Assembly: GCA_026874595.1 (NCBI GenBank)
Contig: CM049312.1
Coordinates: 49,233,429-49,297,428, forward strand
Origin: Sipunculus nudus
Lineage: Eukaryota; Annelida; Sipuncula; Golfingiida; Sipunculidae
Length of the DNA: 64,000 nucleotides
Direction of reading: 5' to 3'
The stretch's first letter is position 1, and every line of letters begins with the position of its first letter. Shown in pieces: positions 12,481 to 23,430 of the stretch. The notes under the pieces are model-generated. The model saw nothing but the letters and a program-made list of their open reading frames with translations, did not search any database and was not told where the DNA came from. The position numbers and the translations under genes were made by a program.

Positions 12481-13029
12481 AGGTCGAACGCTTGCCGGAA
12501 ATGGCTGGAAATAAGACAGCGAAACAAGCAGGACAAACTGTCGCTTTTCTATCAATTGAATGACTTTCAGAGCGATTGCTGGAAAGTTTTGCATGTTGAA
12601 TGACATATATCACACAACAGACCATGAAAGTAGACTTGGCTCAAAACAGACAGATATACTGACACACCTGAGATAACAGACTACCAGAAAAAAGTTGGGA
12701 ACGTAAATAGAAGCAAAATGAGCTATAGTTTTAGTAGGTAGAGTTTATAGTGTCGGAGGTATGGCCAATATATGGTAGCGGCCATATCCCAAACATTAAA
12801 AATTTCTTTTGAGACTTTAATGTAAGAAATAAGATGTTGTTCCAGTTCCAAAAGGATTCCCTCAAAACTGTGTCCTGAAAATTGCTAACTGCAAGAAGCA
12901 AGGTCCAGCAAAGCAGGCGAAATTTAGGATCACTGACAAACAGACAGACATACTCAAAAAATGACACAAGAATAAGACCAGATGACCTACTCAGATTATC
13001 GAGTAGATTCAGAGGAAGAAAATAAATCA

Positions 13030-13682
13030 TAGTTTTCAATTGGCTACACTGCTTTTTTAAAGTTGCATTTACCCAATCTCTTCTTATAAAACTGGCAGAA
13101 ACCTACCATAGAATAATTCTTGTAAAGTTTAAACCAATCAGCTTAACAGTTTCATCATAAAACAGAGTATAACCTGGAGTCTAAAATTACATTTTCCCTT
13201 GTAAAAAACAGATCAATGCAAGTGGCGCCACCAATACCTCAATTTCAGATATGACATATGAGACAAATATAGGTATAAAATTTGGTAATGACAGCTCTAG
13301 CCGTTTCTGAGATTTTAATTTTAGTTTGCTTTTTTGGCAGATGACTAAGTTCAACCTCCTGTTTAATCTCCGAACTAAACCAATCGAACAAACTTGAGAT
13401 AGATTGTTCAAGAGATCATTTCTTAGAAATATTGGCCTATTTGGCCGGACAGTTTCGTAGAAGAAAATTTTTAAAGCTTTTTTAGCTTTTTCCCTATAAA
13501 ATCTCAGTAAATGCAGAAAGCCAAAAAATAAACAAAATCCGATAGTGCTTTTCAGATGACTGTTTATTTACAAAAAAAATTGGTAATGCTAGTTCCTGCC
13601 GTTTTTGAGATAACTATGGTTAACCTACAGACGACGGACGACGCTGCACCATAGCATAAGCTCACAGATTCGCTAATAATCT
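13030..13682 (-). repeat. Family 3 element, inverted arm
   Basis: On the minus strand this starts with the head AGCGAATCTGTGAGCTTATG followed by a CGTCGTCCGTCGTCTG run. It then matches 11122-11600, including AAACGGC and GTATTGGTGGCGCCAC. The 13030-13200 part is the reverse complement of 19090-19270. Confidence 0.75.
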
Positions 13683-13689
13683 GTTTCGA

Positions 13690-14370
13690 GATATAACTGT
13701 AAGACATATGATTTAATAGTTTAAAAAAGATTCTTTCAAAACTGTGGCCTGTAGAATTCTATTAGTGAGACGGAAGAACAAACAAGCAGGCGAATTTGAG
13801 GACAACTGACAAACAAACAGACATACTGACAAAGGGACACAAGATGAAGACAAGATGACTTAACCAGGTCATGGGGAAGACTCAGAGGAAGAAAATAAGG
13901 TATAGTTTATGTAATTGAGGTTTCCAGTTTTGGAGATATGGCCAAATAATGATATATTGGGGATGTTCGACTGCAGCGCCCTCTAGTGGACATATCCTGA
14001 AGACGACAAATGCGTTTCATGATATTAGTGAATGGCATAAGATGTAATCGTTTCAAAAGGATTCCTCAAAAAATCTGATTGCTATATGTGAGATGCAAGA
14101 ACCAGCAAGTAGGCGAATTTGAAGATAACTGACAAACAGACAGACATACTGACAAAGTAACACAAGATGGACACCAGATGAAGTTACCATATTTTGCAGA
14201 AGGCCAAGAGAAAGAAAATAAGTTACTGTTTGTGTAACATAGGTTTACTCTTACGGAAATATGTCCAAAAACTGATTTGTTTGGATGTGTCTAGTGCAAC
14301 GCCCCCTAGCAGCCATATCCGGAAAATGAAACATAAGTTTTGAGATATTAGTGTAAAACATAAGATGAAG
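13690..14370. repeat. Tandem repeat, ~324-bp unit
   Basis: GGCGAATTTGA and ACAGACATACTGACAAAG recur 324 bp apart (13789 and 14113). A related unit lies near 12914. Confidence 0.6.
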
Positions 14371-14439
14371 GAACAAACATACGCGGGTGACGAACATGCT
14401 TGGAAAATAGAAGATTTCCGGCAAGCAATAAAGTTCTTC

Positions 14440-14680
14440 GGACTGTGCCTCCAACATGTATGATCATAGACAGGGCCCGGAGAGGCCGTCACGCACCGCT
14501 GCACACGCCGGCCGCCCACCGTAAGGACCCTGTCGCCACTTGCGGCAATTGCGCGGGTCTTCGTGGTTTGGCGAAAAACGGCGCGAGATTTGACGAGACT
14601 TACAATATGACCCCTGAATGTGACTGCGAGTGTCAGGCGCTACCCAACGCTGAAAACCATGTGTCTGTAGCGTAAAAAAT
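14440..14680. other. GC-rich island in AT-rich repeats
   Basis: About 240 bases are much richer in G+C and CpG than the surroundings (GCACACGCCGGCCGCCCACC, AAACGGCGCGAGATTTGACG). Short phrases (GGCGCGAGATTTGACGAGAC) echo 14730 and 15190, so it is probably part of a repeat. Both strands show short open frames without recognisable products. 14700-15470 holds related diverged sequence only. Confidence 0.5.
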
Positions 14681-15699
14681 GACAGAATTATAGGCATTTC
14701 TTTGAATGGTCTCGTGTTCTCGTTTCACGAGAAACGGTGCGAGATATGACGAGCCTTTCTATTGAATGACTAAGAAGTAAACTAATGCTATCTAACGCCA
14801 AAAACCAGAGCGTTCTATCGCAAATATTGACAGAGACAGAAGCAGGAACACTCTGTATTTCAGATTGTCAAGTTTTACCCCAAAATTTGGTAACCATGGT
14901 AACGGCAGCACAAGGCTAAATGTACGAAGGAATAAGGCAATGATCCTAGTTTTAAATTCGACAAAAAAAAATTGTTCTATGCTTAATATTTTTTTAGATA
15001 TTGCGCAAAAATGATAAGTTGTAGTGTTTCCAGTACCAGGCCCCCTGGTGGCTATTTCCGAAAAATGAAAAAACAAGTTCGAGATAATACAGAACAACAG
15101 AAAATATGTCACTTTCAGAACCTTAGCTGTAAAACTGCCACCAGTAAATCGTATTTAATGAAATCTCGAAAAGTCTCATTTGACGACAAATGGCACGAGA
15201 TTTTGCGAGACTTACATTAATTTCGCATTGAGCATATTAAATGCTACGCATTGCAAAAAACTAGACCTCTCTAACTTAAATAATGAGAAATTTGGAGGGA
15301 AATTTTCGAATTTTCTGAATTTCCCCCAAAAATACATTACCATGGTAACCATTGACCGGAAAAATTTGCCAGCACTTGGAAAGCTAACATAGTGAGGAAT
15401 AAAATGAGCTACAGATTATGCGGCTACGATTATTATTGACAAAGATATGAAGAAAGTAAAAATTTTAGGTTTTTTGGTGACCCTGACCTTGACCTTTGAC
15501 CGATCATGACCAAAAACAATAGGCTCCGAGGAGAACCAATCTTACACTTAATGCATAAGTTTCAGAGCGATTGCTTGAAAACTGTGGCCTGTAGCGCGTG
15601 TACATACAGACAAACAAACAGACAGACAGACAAACAAATAAACAAACAAACATACGCGGGTGATCAACATGCTTGCGAAAATCGAAGATTTCCGGCAAG

Positions 15700-15812
15700 C
15701 AACAAACAGACACGACGATTAGCCTATAGTCGCCAGACCTAGGCTGGCGACTATAACAAACAGACACGACGAATAGCCTATAGTCGCCAGACCTAGGCTG
15801 GCGACTATAATA
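15700..15812 (-). repeat. Duplicated 12-bp-stem hairpin (head of family 6)
   Basis: TATAGTCGCCAG, a loop of seven bases, and CTGGCGACTATA form a perfect 12-bp stem. The hairpin with its leading ACAAACAGACACGACGA occurs twice in direct tandem, about 55 bp apart. On the minus strand the hairpin is followed by GTCGTGTCTGTTTGTTGC, the same head plus GTCT-run architecture as the other families. Confidence 0.75.
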
Positions 15813-15978
15813 ATTGTCTTTTATGGGTCCACATGAATGATTTTTGGCTGAATTATGGAGATTGAATTGAGTCATTTTACCAAATATGTAAGCAGTGTGC
15901 AGGGCCTCCGAGAGGGTTCTTTTAAGGCGGTACAAAAACGTTGCCGGGCCCCTGCCCCCTCCAAGCACTATTATTATT

Positions 15979-17401
15979 GTATCCCCAGACAAAGTCGGGA
16001 TACTATGGTTTCACGACGGTCCCGCCGCCACAGCAGAAAAACCTTGTGAGCGGGATAACTCAAAAAATATTTCACTGATCTTTTTCAAACTTTACATTTG
16101 TATAGATATACGTAAGGGGACGAAGCCTATTTAAAATGGGGTCATGACCTATTCTAGGAGAGTGACCTTGACCTTGAATAGGTCCATTTTTGCTGAAAAT
16201 AACACAAATTCTTAAATATCTCAAGTAAGCTTGCATAGACTGGTCCAAAAATCAAGGTGACCGAAGATTTTGGATAGCCTTGTGATATACCGGAAACAGG
16301 TGGTGCCACCTATTATCCTTTTCTTGTTTTTACGCCTTTTAATACCCCCATAATTGCCACTTGACAGTACTGTAAGCATTATAAGTCAAAAACTAATGGA
16401 CAGATTTTTTTCATATTATGCACATGTAGAGAGATGGGTTATGGGATGAGGTCTATTTACATTTGGGTCATGACCTTTACCATGAGAGTGGCCTTGACCT
16501 TTAATGTGTCCATATTTGGTGAAAATCACACACCTCTATGATATCTCCAGTGTTGATAGCCTAATGGATTTCAAACGTGACTTATGTATGGCCCACCATT
16601 AAAGTAAGAACCCTATAGGTTCTAGGGTCATGAGGTCAAAGGTCAAGGTCACTGGACCTGCATCTTAAAAGATACTGTGGATGCATTTTAAGCCAAACTT
16701 TCATCCCAGGTCTTCCATCTTGAATATATAGCTCACTTGCCAATAGTGGATGATCCATATCAATTTTGGGGTCACAAGGTCAAAGGTCAAGGCCAGAGGA
16801 GCTATCTGTCCAGAAATTAGTTTCTGGATGATAATTCCTGTTTTTATTGATGTATTGATTTCACATTTGACTTATATATGTCCCATTGAAAAAGCAAGAC
16901 TCCAGTTGATTTTGGGGTCATGAGGTCAAAGGTCAAGGTCACAGGACAAATCTTTAAAAAAGATTGAGGATGCATTTTCAGCCAAACATTTCATCTAAGA
17001 CCTTTCATCTTGCACATATAGTTCATCTGCCAATAGAGGAAGTCCCCTATCAATTTAGAGGTCGCAAGGTCAAAGGTGAAGGTCACAGGAGCCATCTGTC
17101 CAAAAATTAGTTTCTGGATGATTATTCCTGCTTTTATTGATGTATAGATTTCAAACTTGACTTGTATATGTCCCATTGAAAAAGCAAGACCCTAATTGAT
17201 TTTGGGGTCATGAGGTCAAAGGTCATGGTCACAGGACCAACATCTTCAAAAAGATTGTGGATTGATAGATGGAAGAAACAGTAATTGCTTGCCAAGTGTC
17301 AGTATATGCTTCTAAAAATGAGGGCCTATTCTTAAAGGGGGGGGGGGCGTACTATGTCTGGGGATTCTCTGGCACCTGTGGTGCCAAGAAATGTCTAGTT
17401 T
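15979..17401 (+). mobile_element. Family 2 element with DR1 array and CTAG end
   Basis: The head is GTATCCCCAGACAAAGTCGG plus GATACTA. Two unit types follow, then five tandem ~145-bp units each carrying AGGTCAAAGGTCA or a one-base variant (16633, 16777, 16923, 17067, 17213). The 3' end has GGCACC-TGT-GGTGCC, a nine-base spacer and CTAGTTT (CTAG 17395-17398). No open reading frame of interest. Confidence 0.75.
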
Positions 17402-18380
17402 CCACACAAAACCAGCATGTGCCTCATTTCAAAATCATATTTTTTTTATCATATATAACAGCTGAGCGCTGTGACCCATGGGTCCCTTGTTTCTTATAAG
17501 CACTGTTGAATTAAATTTCATATCCAGTATGTATATGCAAGGGTGTTGCACAATCCCCTTCTTCACCCTACTGAGTCCTTTGCCCTAGGCTCTGTTAACA
17601 ATAATTCTATTACTAAAGCATAAAATTTAATAATTAAATAACGTATCTACAGAGAGACAGAGGCGTTGTAACTCCCATCATAACCCCCCCCCCCCCCACT
17701 TTTCTATGAGAGTGACCTATTCTATGAGAGTGGTCTGAATATTAATTATTGCTAAAGATGTGGGCCCTATTCTTAAAGGGGGGGGGGGTTGAGATTAATT
17801 GTCTGGGGATACTATGGCACCTGCGGTGCTAAGAAATATCTAGCTATATTTTGTATAACTATTTGTCCATAGGTACATGCCAGAAATTATGTCAATATTG
17901 TGTAATATGTAGACGTGGTTGGCATAAAAATAATGTACCTTGTCAAGACCGAAGAGATATCATGTCATACAGTCACAAATTCATAAATCCCCTCTTCAGC
18001 ATAGTTATTCATAACATATCTGTCAAATTGAAATCTTGCAGACTTCCATACACTATAGATCCTTCAACAAATAGCCTTATCATCATTCTACCACTGCTTA
18101 GTATACTATCATTGCATTCATATTTGCTCAAATAAATTTTTTTTTTCAACCCCTCCCAAATAAATAAAAAATAAACCACTGTATTTTATTCCATATTAAT
18201 CCATCAGTCAAGTTATTTCATATATCTAATCATTAACTCATATATTACATTATATTCCTTTACAATAGCCAGACATGTCCATGATATTCAGAAGCTTTAT
18301 CAACTCAATACAGTATCACAATGGTGATACATTTATAGTCCAATCATGAGTACCGTGACCCATGGGTCCCTTGTTTTTAC
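17402..18380 (+). mobile_element. Family 1 tail fragments
   Basis: CACAAAACCAGCATGTGCCT through GACCCATGGGTCCCTTGTTT (17459-17492) is a family 1 tail, starting directly after the family 2 end. 17500-18380 holds further family 1 body and tail pieces, a C tract near 17680 and a second family 2-like end at 17805-17840 (GGCACCTGCGGTGCTAAG). A last tail ends near 18375. Confidence 0.6.
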
Positions 18381-18465
18381 CTGTTAAAAAAATAAACAGA
18401 GAAAGCTTTACAGTGAAAATGTGACAGATTCCTGGAATAATATCTAGGCATTCATTTTTTGCTCA

Positions 18466-19080
18466 GCTGACTGAAAGTCATTTGAGCTATAGCAATCACT
18501 TTTTGTCTGTCTGTCCATCCGTTAACCAGGCACAAATCATAACCGCTGGACCTGGAATCTTCTAAATTGACATGCAGGGAGTTCCATGAAAAATCTCCTT
18601 AGAAACCTGAAATTAGGTCTCTGTTACTCATATTCTTCGAGCTATGGGGCTCAGAAGTACCCCCCAGAATAATGGATAATTTGATAAGTATCTGAACAAC
18701 TAATGCATTGATCACTATGATTCTTTGCATGGATATTGATCATGGAGTGTTTCATCAGTTTCTGCTGACTGGTGGCGCCATCTGTATTTGGTTTTTTTAC
18801 TATTTTTTTTCTCTGTTTTTGAGACCTTGAAAGATGCTTTAATCTGTTAACAAGGCACAAATAATAATGACTGGTCCTAGAATCTTCTATCTTGACATTC
18901 AGGGAGGCCCATAAAAAAGTCTCCTTGGAAACCTAAAATTAGGTCTCTGTTACCCAAAATCTCTAAGCTATAGGGATTCGAAGTACCGCAAGGAGTGTTT
19001 CATCAGTTTCTGCAGACTGGCGGCGCCACCTGTATATTTTTAATTTTTGATGATTTTTTTTTTCTCTATTTTTGAGACCT
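18466..19080 (+). repeat. Family 1-type head with tandem units
   Basis: The AGCTCAGCTGACTGAAAGTC head is followed by units with TGGACCTGGAATCTTCTA, AAATTAGGTCTCTGTTAC and GGTGGCGCCA. These units form a ~338-bp array at 39376-40943. Confidence 0.7.
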
Positions 19081-19393
19081 TTTAAGATGTGATCATCTGT
19101 TTACAGATTAATTTTAGACTCTTCTAGCTTTTACACTGTTTTATGATGAAACCTTTATGCTGACTGGTTTACACTTTACAAAAATTATTCAATGGTAGGG
19201 TTATGCCAGTTTTATAAGAATAGATTGGGTAAATGCAGGTTTAAAAAAGCAGTGTAGCCAATTGAAAAAGGCTTTCTGTGTTTGCAAACAGATTTGACAA
19301 CATGACAAGTTTCAGCAGCCAAGTCAAGAGGTCACTCATTTCAACCAGGTGGGGTCCAGACATCACCATGGCAACTGACCTGGCTCTGTCTGG

Positions 19394-19458
19394 TGTCTAG
19401 ACAATGTGTCTAGGCGTCTAGACACATCTAGACGTCTAGACACATCCTCTAGACCAGA
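19394..19458. repeat. Cluster of GTCTAGAC palindromes
   Basis: GTCTAGAC, GTCTAGGCGTCTAGAC and CATCTAGACGTCTAGACAC are packed into about 65 bases. The block is self-complementary in several registers. Confidence 0.8.
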
Positions 19459-19629
19459 ATGCCCAGATTAGAACTATTGGATCTATATTTTTTCAAATGT
19501 TTGAAATAACTTGGTTTGCATTTCTAGCGAATCTGTGAGCTTATGCAATAGTGTGGCGTCATCCGTCTTTCGTCATAGCTATCTCAAAAAGGGCAGGAGC
19601 TAGCATCACCAAATTTTTTGAAAAAAAAT

Positions 19630-20436
19630 TGTTATGGAACCTTATATAAACAGATCATGTATGCGTGTTAAACACAAATTTTGTAATGGAGATAAAAAAA
19701 ATCAGATTCTGTAACACTAGGCAGCGTGATATGTCTAGGGGAGGAATGAAGAAGTCGGTGGTTTTTGTTAACAAATAACTATAATTTATTCTTAAAACAA
19801 CCCTAACAATACAATACACTAAATCAATACAATTATACAGTAAAACAGCGGTATAGCAACAAGTAAATACAATCACAGAGAAAATAATGTATGTGCACAG
19901 TACCTGGACACCAACACCATCACAGCGATAAGTCCTTTAAATGTAAACTCTCAGAGAATGACAGTCCAGTGGAAAGTTCTTGCAACAACCCAGAAAGTAA
20001 ACTGAAGTCCAAATGCATAAAATCCAGGAGAGAGTCTTAGAACATCTATAATTGCCTCATTAGTCGGATAAGGTCCTAGAATCTGACACACGCTTCTGTT
20101 TCAACTAAAATCTTCTCTGCTCTCTGCCCTCTGGTTCTAAAAAACAGCCCCTTTATATACCTTCACACCTCAAGCGGAGAATTTTCCACTTCTCAAACAG
20201 TCTATAAGATCTTGCACAGTAAAAACACGTTTCAGGAATTCTCCAGAAAAACAGCCCTGTGTATCTCCACATACCAAGCTCATCACATGACCCACATCCA
20301 GGCGTGGAAACCCAAGGCTCACATAACAACGAGAGTTCAACCAGTACGGATTAAACATAGAATGTAATACGCGGCCAGACACGCGTCACAACAGGAGTTG
20401 CGCCCGTGTCACATAATAAAAAGAGCACCTGTAACA
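19630..20436 (-). mobile_element. Probable solo LTR
   Basis: An ~807-bp block interrupts a family 3 copy that resumes at 20437 (AGTCATCTAAAAAATTCTAT). On the minus strand it begins TGTTACAGGTGC and ends CCATAACA, the TG...CA ends with short inverted repeats expected of an LTR. It has a TATA-like GTATATAAAG (20151-20160) and downstream a possible polyadenylation signal in AGAATAAATT (about 19785-19792). I could not confirm a 4-6 bp target duplication, and no internal retroelement region is present. Confidence 0.5.
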
Positions 20437-21841
20437 ATTAGTCATCTAAAAAATTCTATTGGATTATGCTTATATCTTGGCTAACTGCATTTTCTTAGAT
20501 TTTTTAGTGAAGAAGCTAAAAAACATTAATAAATGTTCATCTCCGAAACCATGCTGCCAAATTGTCCGTTCATCTGTCCTAATAATCCTCCCTGGCAAAA
20601 AGAAAATATCGGAAATATCCTGACTGATACATTCTAGTTTTGAAATGTACTAGTCAGAAACTTGCAGGTCCAAAACGTCCATTTTGCTGAAATCATAATG
20701 ACTAAGGTAGATTTGCAGGACATAAGAGGATCAATATTAAATTTGAAAAATAAACGTCCATTCATACTCCTAAACCTTGCACAGGTTCACATTAGGCCTG
20801 TAGGCCTTGTTTTTCTTTTTATCTGTAACATCTCTGTTAAGTTCCTCTGAATGTGTAATGTTCCTCTGACAAAAATTAATGTCAAACACCATGATTTAAA
20901 ATTGTAACAAAGCAGTATCTTAAAAATTTGAACTGTTGTTATCTGAAAAAAAAAAGTATTTTGGATTGTTAAATTATCTGAGATATCCGTAATGTCCTAC
21001 TTTTTGACAACGCCTTTCATTTGTATAATGACTGTTATGATCATAATATTTTCATTTAAATATGAGGGGAATTTATTTTTGTGTATGTAGATAGGTTTCT
21101 CATAGTTAATTAAAGATGTGTTAGTGAATTTTTAGTTAAAATATTTTGTTTATGTTTAAAATTTAAAACTGATGCCAAATATTGAAATCAGATTTGCTTT
21201 TACCATGCTCAATTGAGTGTTAAGTGAAATATTGCATAAAATAAATACTTGGAAGAACATACAACTGGATTTGAGATTATGAAACCACTACCTATGATAT
21301 AGAATATGGTAACCACGTGTACCAAGTTTGTGTTATGATAACAGTTTATAAAAAAGTTAGAATAAAGTCTCTTATTTTATTTATTTTAGTTTACACTTGC
21401 CAGCAGCATATTAATGACATGGCTAATTACAAATGACAAAATTAATTAATGATGATAGGTTTTTTTCAGTTTTTAGCTTAGCTGTGTAAGTCAACTGAGG
21501 TAAAAGTATGGCGCTTTGGCAGTCGTCCTATGTTAGCAGGGCACAAATTGTAACCGCCAACTCTAGAAGCCTATTACTTAAATCTAGGGAGGTCCATAAA
21601 AAATCTCTGTGGAAACCTGAAATTAAGTCACTGTGACCTATATCCTCCGAGCTCTGGGGCTTGTAAGTACCCCCCAGAATAATAAAAAATTTGATACAAA
21701 ACCTCCAATATCTTGATAATTAATGCATGGATTATCATGAATCTTGCCTTGATTATTGACCATGACTAGTTTTGTCAGTTCCTGGAAAGTGGTGGTGCCA
21801 CCTGTATTTTTTTCTTATTTTTACGAATATATTTATATTTT

Positions 21842-22768
21842 TTAGCTCAGCTGACTGAAAGTCATCTGAGCTATAGCGATCACTCTTTGTCCGTCCTCCG
21901 GCCGTCCGTTCGCCTTTATATTCAAGGTAAAATCTGCTGAAATGTGAAATTTTTGTGAACCCCAAAACTTTTGAAGTATTCCACATTTTTTCCTCAAAGT
22001 TGGTACATATATTGTTCCTGCCAGGTTCTTGGAAAAATTTGAAAACTGGTGACCTTGACCATCATCTTCAAGGTCAAATTTGTCAAAATGTAAAATTTTT
22101 GTAACCCCATAACTTTTGAAGTATTAAACATTTTGTCCTAAAAAAGGTACAGGAATTGTTCCTACTAAAATCAAAGACAAGTTAAAAAGACAGTGACCTT
22201 GACCTTCATCTTTAAGATCAAATCTGCAGAAATATGACATTTTTGTGAACCCCATAACTTTTGTAGTATTTCCAATTTTGTCCTCAAATTTAGTACAACA
22301 ATTTTTACTACCAAGCTCTCAGACGAGTTTGAAACCTGTTTACCTTGACCAGGTTCTTCAAGGTCAAATCAGTTGAATTATAGTTATTGTCTTGTGGACG
22401 AGATAACTTTTGAAGGGCTGCATATTTTCCTCCAAAAGTTGAAACCCTCATTGTTCCTACCAAAATCTTGGATGTGATAGAAATCCTGTGACCTTGAACC
22501 TTGATCTTCAAAGTCAAAACATATGCAATTCTAGGCTTATTATGACCCCAATAATTTTGCAAGTACTGAAGCTTTTGACACACCAGTTTTTCTGCCAAAA
22601 TGTCATCAGAGTTCGAAAAGCATTGACCTTGACCTTCAAAGTCTAATCTGCTGAGATCTAGATTCATTGTTTTGAGATATTGCATATTTTACCCCTAATG
22701 TTTTTGGATGAACCATAGGAGGGGGAGACATATCTGTTTTGCACTGCAAAAACAGAGCCATCTAGTTT
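21842..22768 (+). mobile_element. Element with AGCTCAGCTGAC head, ~160-bp units and CTAG end
   Basis: The head and GTCCGTCCTCCGGCCGTCCG run at 21845-21910 lead into four or five units of about 150-160 bp (CTTGACCTTCATC, AAGGTCAAAT, CCCCATAACTTTTGAAGTAT). The end is a hairpin, CTGTTTTGC-ACT-GCAAAAACAG at 22734-22755, then GCCATCTAGTTT (CTAG 22762-22765). Related units are at 47160-47400 and 60468-60850. Confidence 0.7.
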
Positions 22769-22798
22769 AAAATTTTTAAAGTATTTTTATTTTGTGTT

Positions 22799-23430
22799 TT
22801 TAGCTCAGCTGACTTTCAGTCATGCTGGGCTATAGCAATGGGTCTTTGTCCGTCGTCCTTCCGTCTGTCCGGCCGGCCGGCCGTTAGCAGGGCACAAATC
22901 GTAACTGTAGGGGCTAGGGCCATGAACCCTATGCAGTCTTAGAGGTTCTAAAAAGATCTCCTTGCAAACCTGAAATTAGGTCACTGCGACCTATATTCTC
23001 GAAGTTATGGGGTGTGTTTGCACCCCCTAGAAATAATTCTTTTAGCCAAAATTTTCATCCCAAACCTTCCATCTTTCACATACAGCTCACCTACCAACAG
23101 GGGAAGAAACATAATTATTTGAGGTCACAAGGTCAAAGGTCAAGGTCACAGAACCCACTTCTTTGAAAAGCCTGTAGGTGCATTTTAAGCCAAACCTTTC
23201 ATCCCAATTCTTTAATCTTTTACATTTAGCTCACCTACTAAGTGGGAGAAGAATCCTATAGATGTTGAGGTCACAAGGTCAAAGGTCAGGGTCACAGATT
23301 CCACTTCTTTGAAAAGGTTGTGGACACATTTCAAGCTAGACCTTTCATTCCAAACCTTTCAGCACTGATATCACTTCTCTGCCAACAGGGGAAAAGACCT
23401 GTTGATTTTGAGGTCAAAGGTCAAGTTCAC
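22799..23430 (+). mobile_element. Family 1-type head with DR1-bearing units
   Basis: A head variant (AGCTCAGCTGACTTTCAGTC) with GTCCGGCCGGCCGGCCG is followed by ~140-bp units. Each carries AGGTCAAAGGTCA (23130-23142, 23276-23288) or an AGGTCAAAGGTCAAG variant (23411). 23430-23960 is a decaying continuation. Confidence 0.65.
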
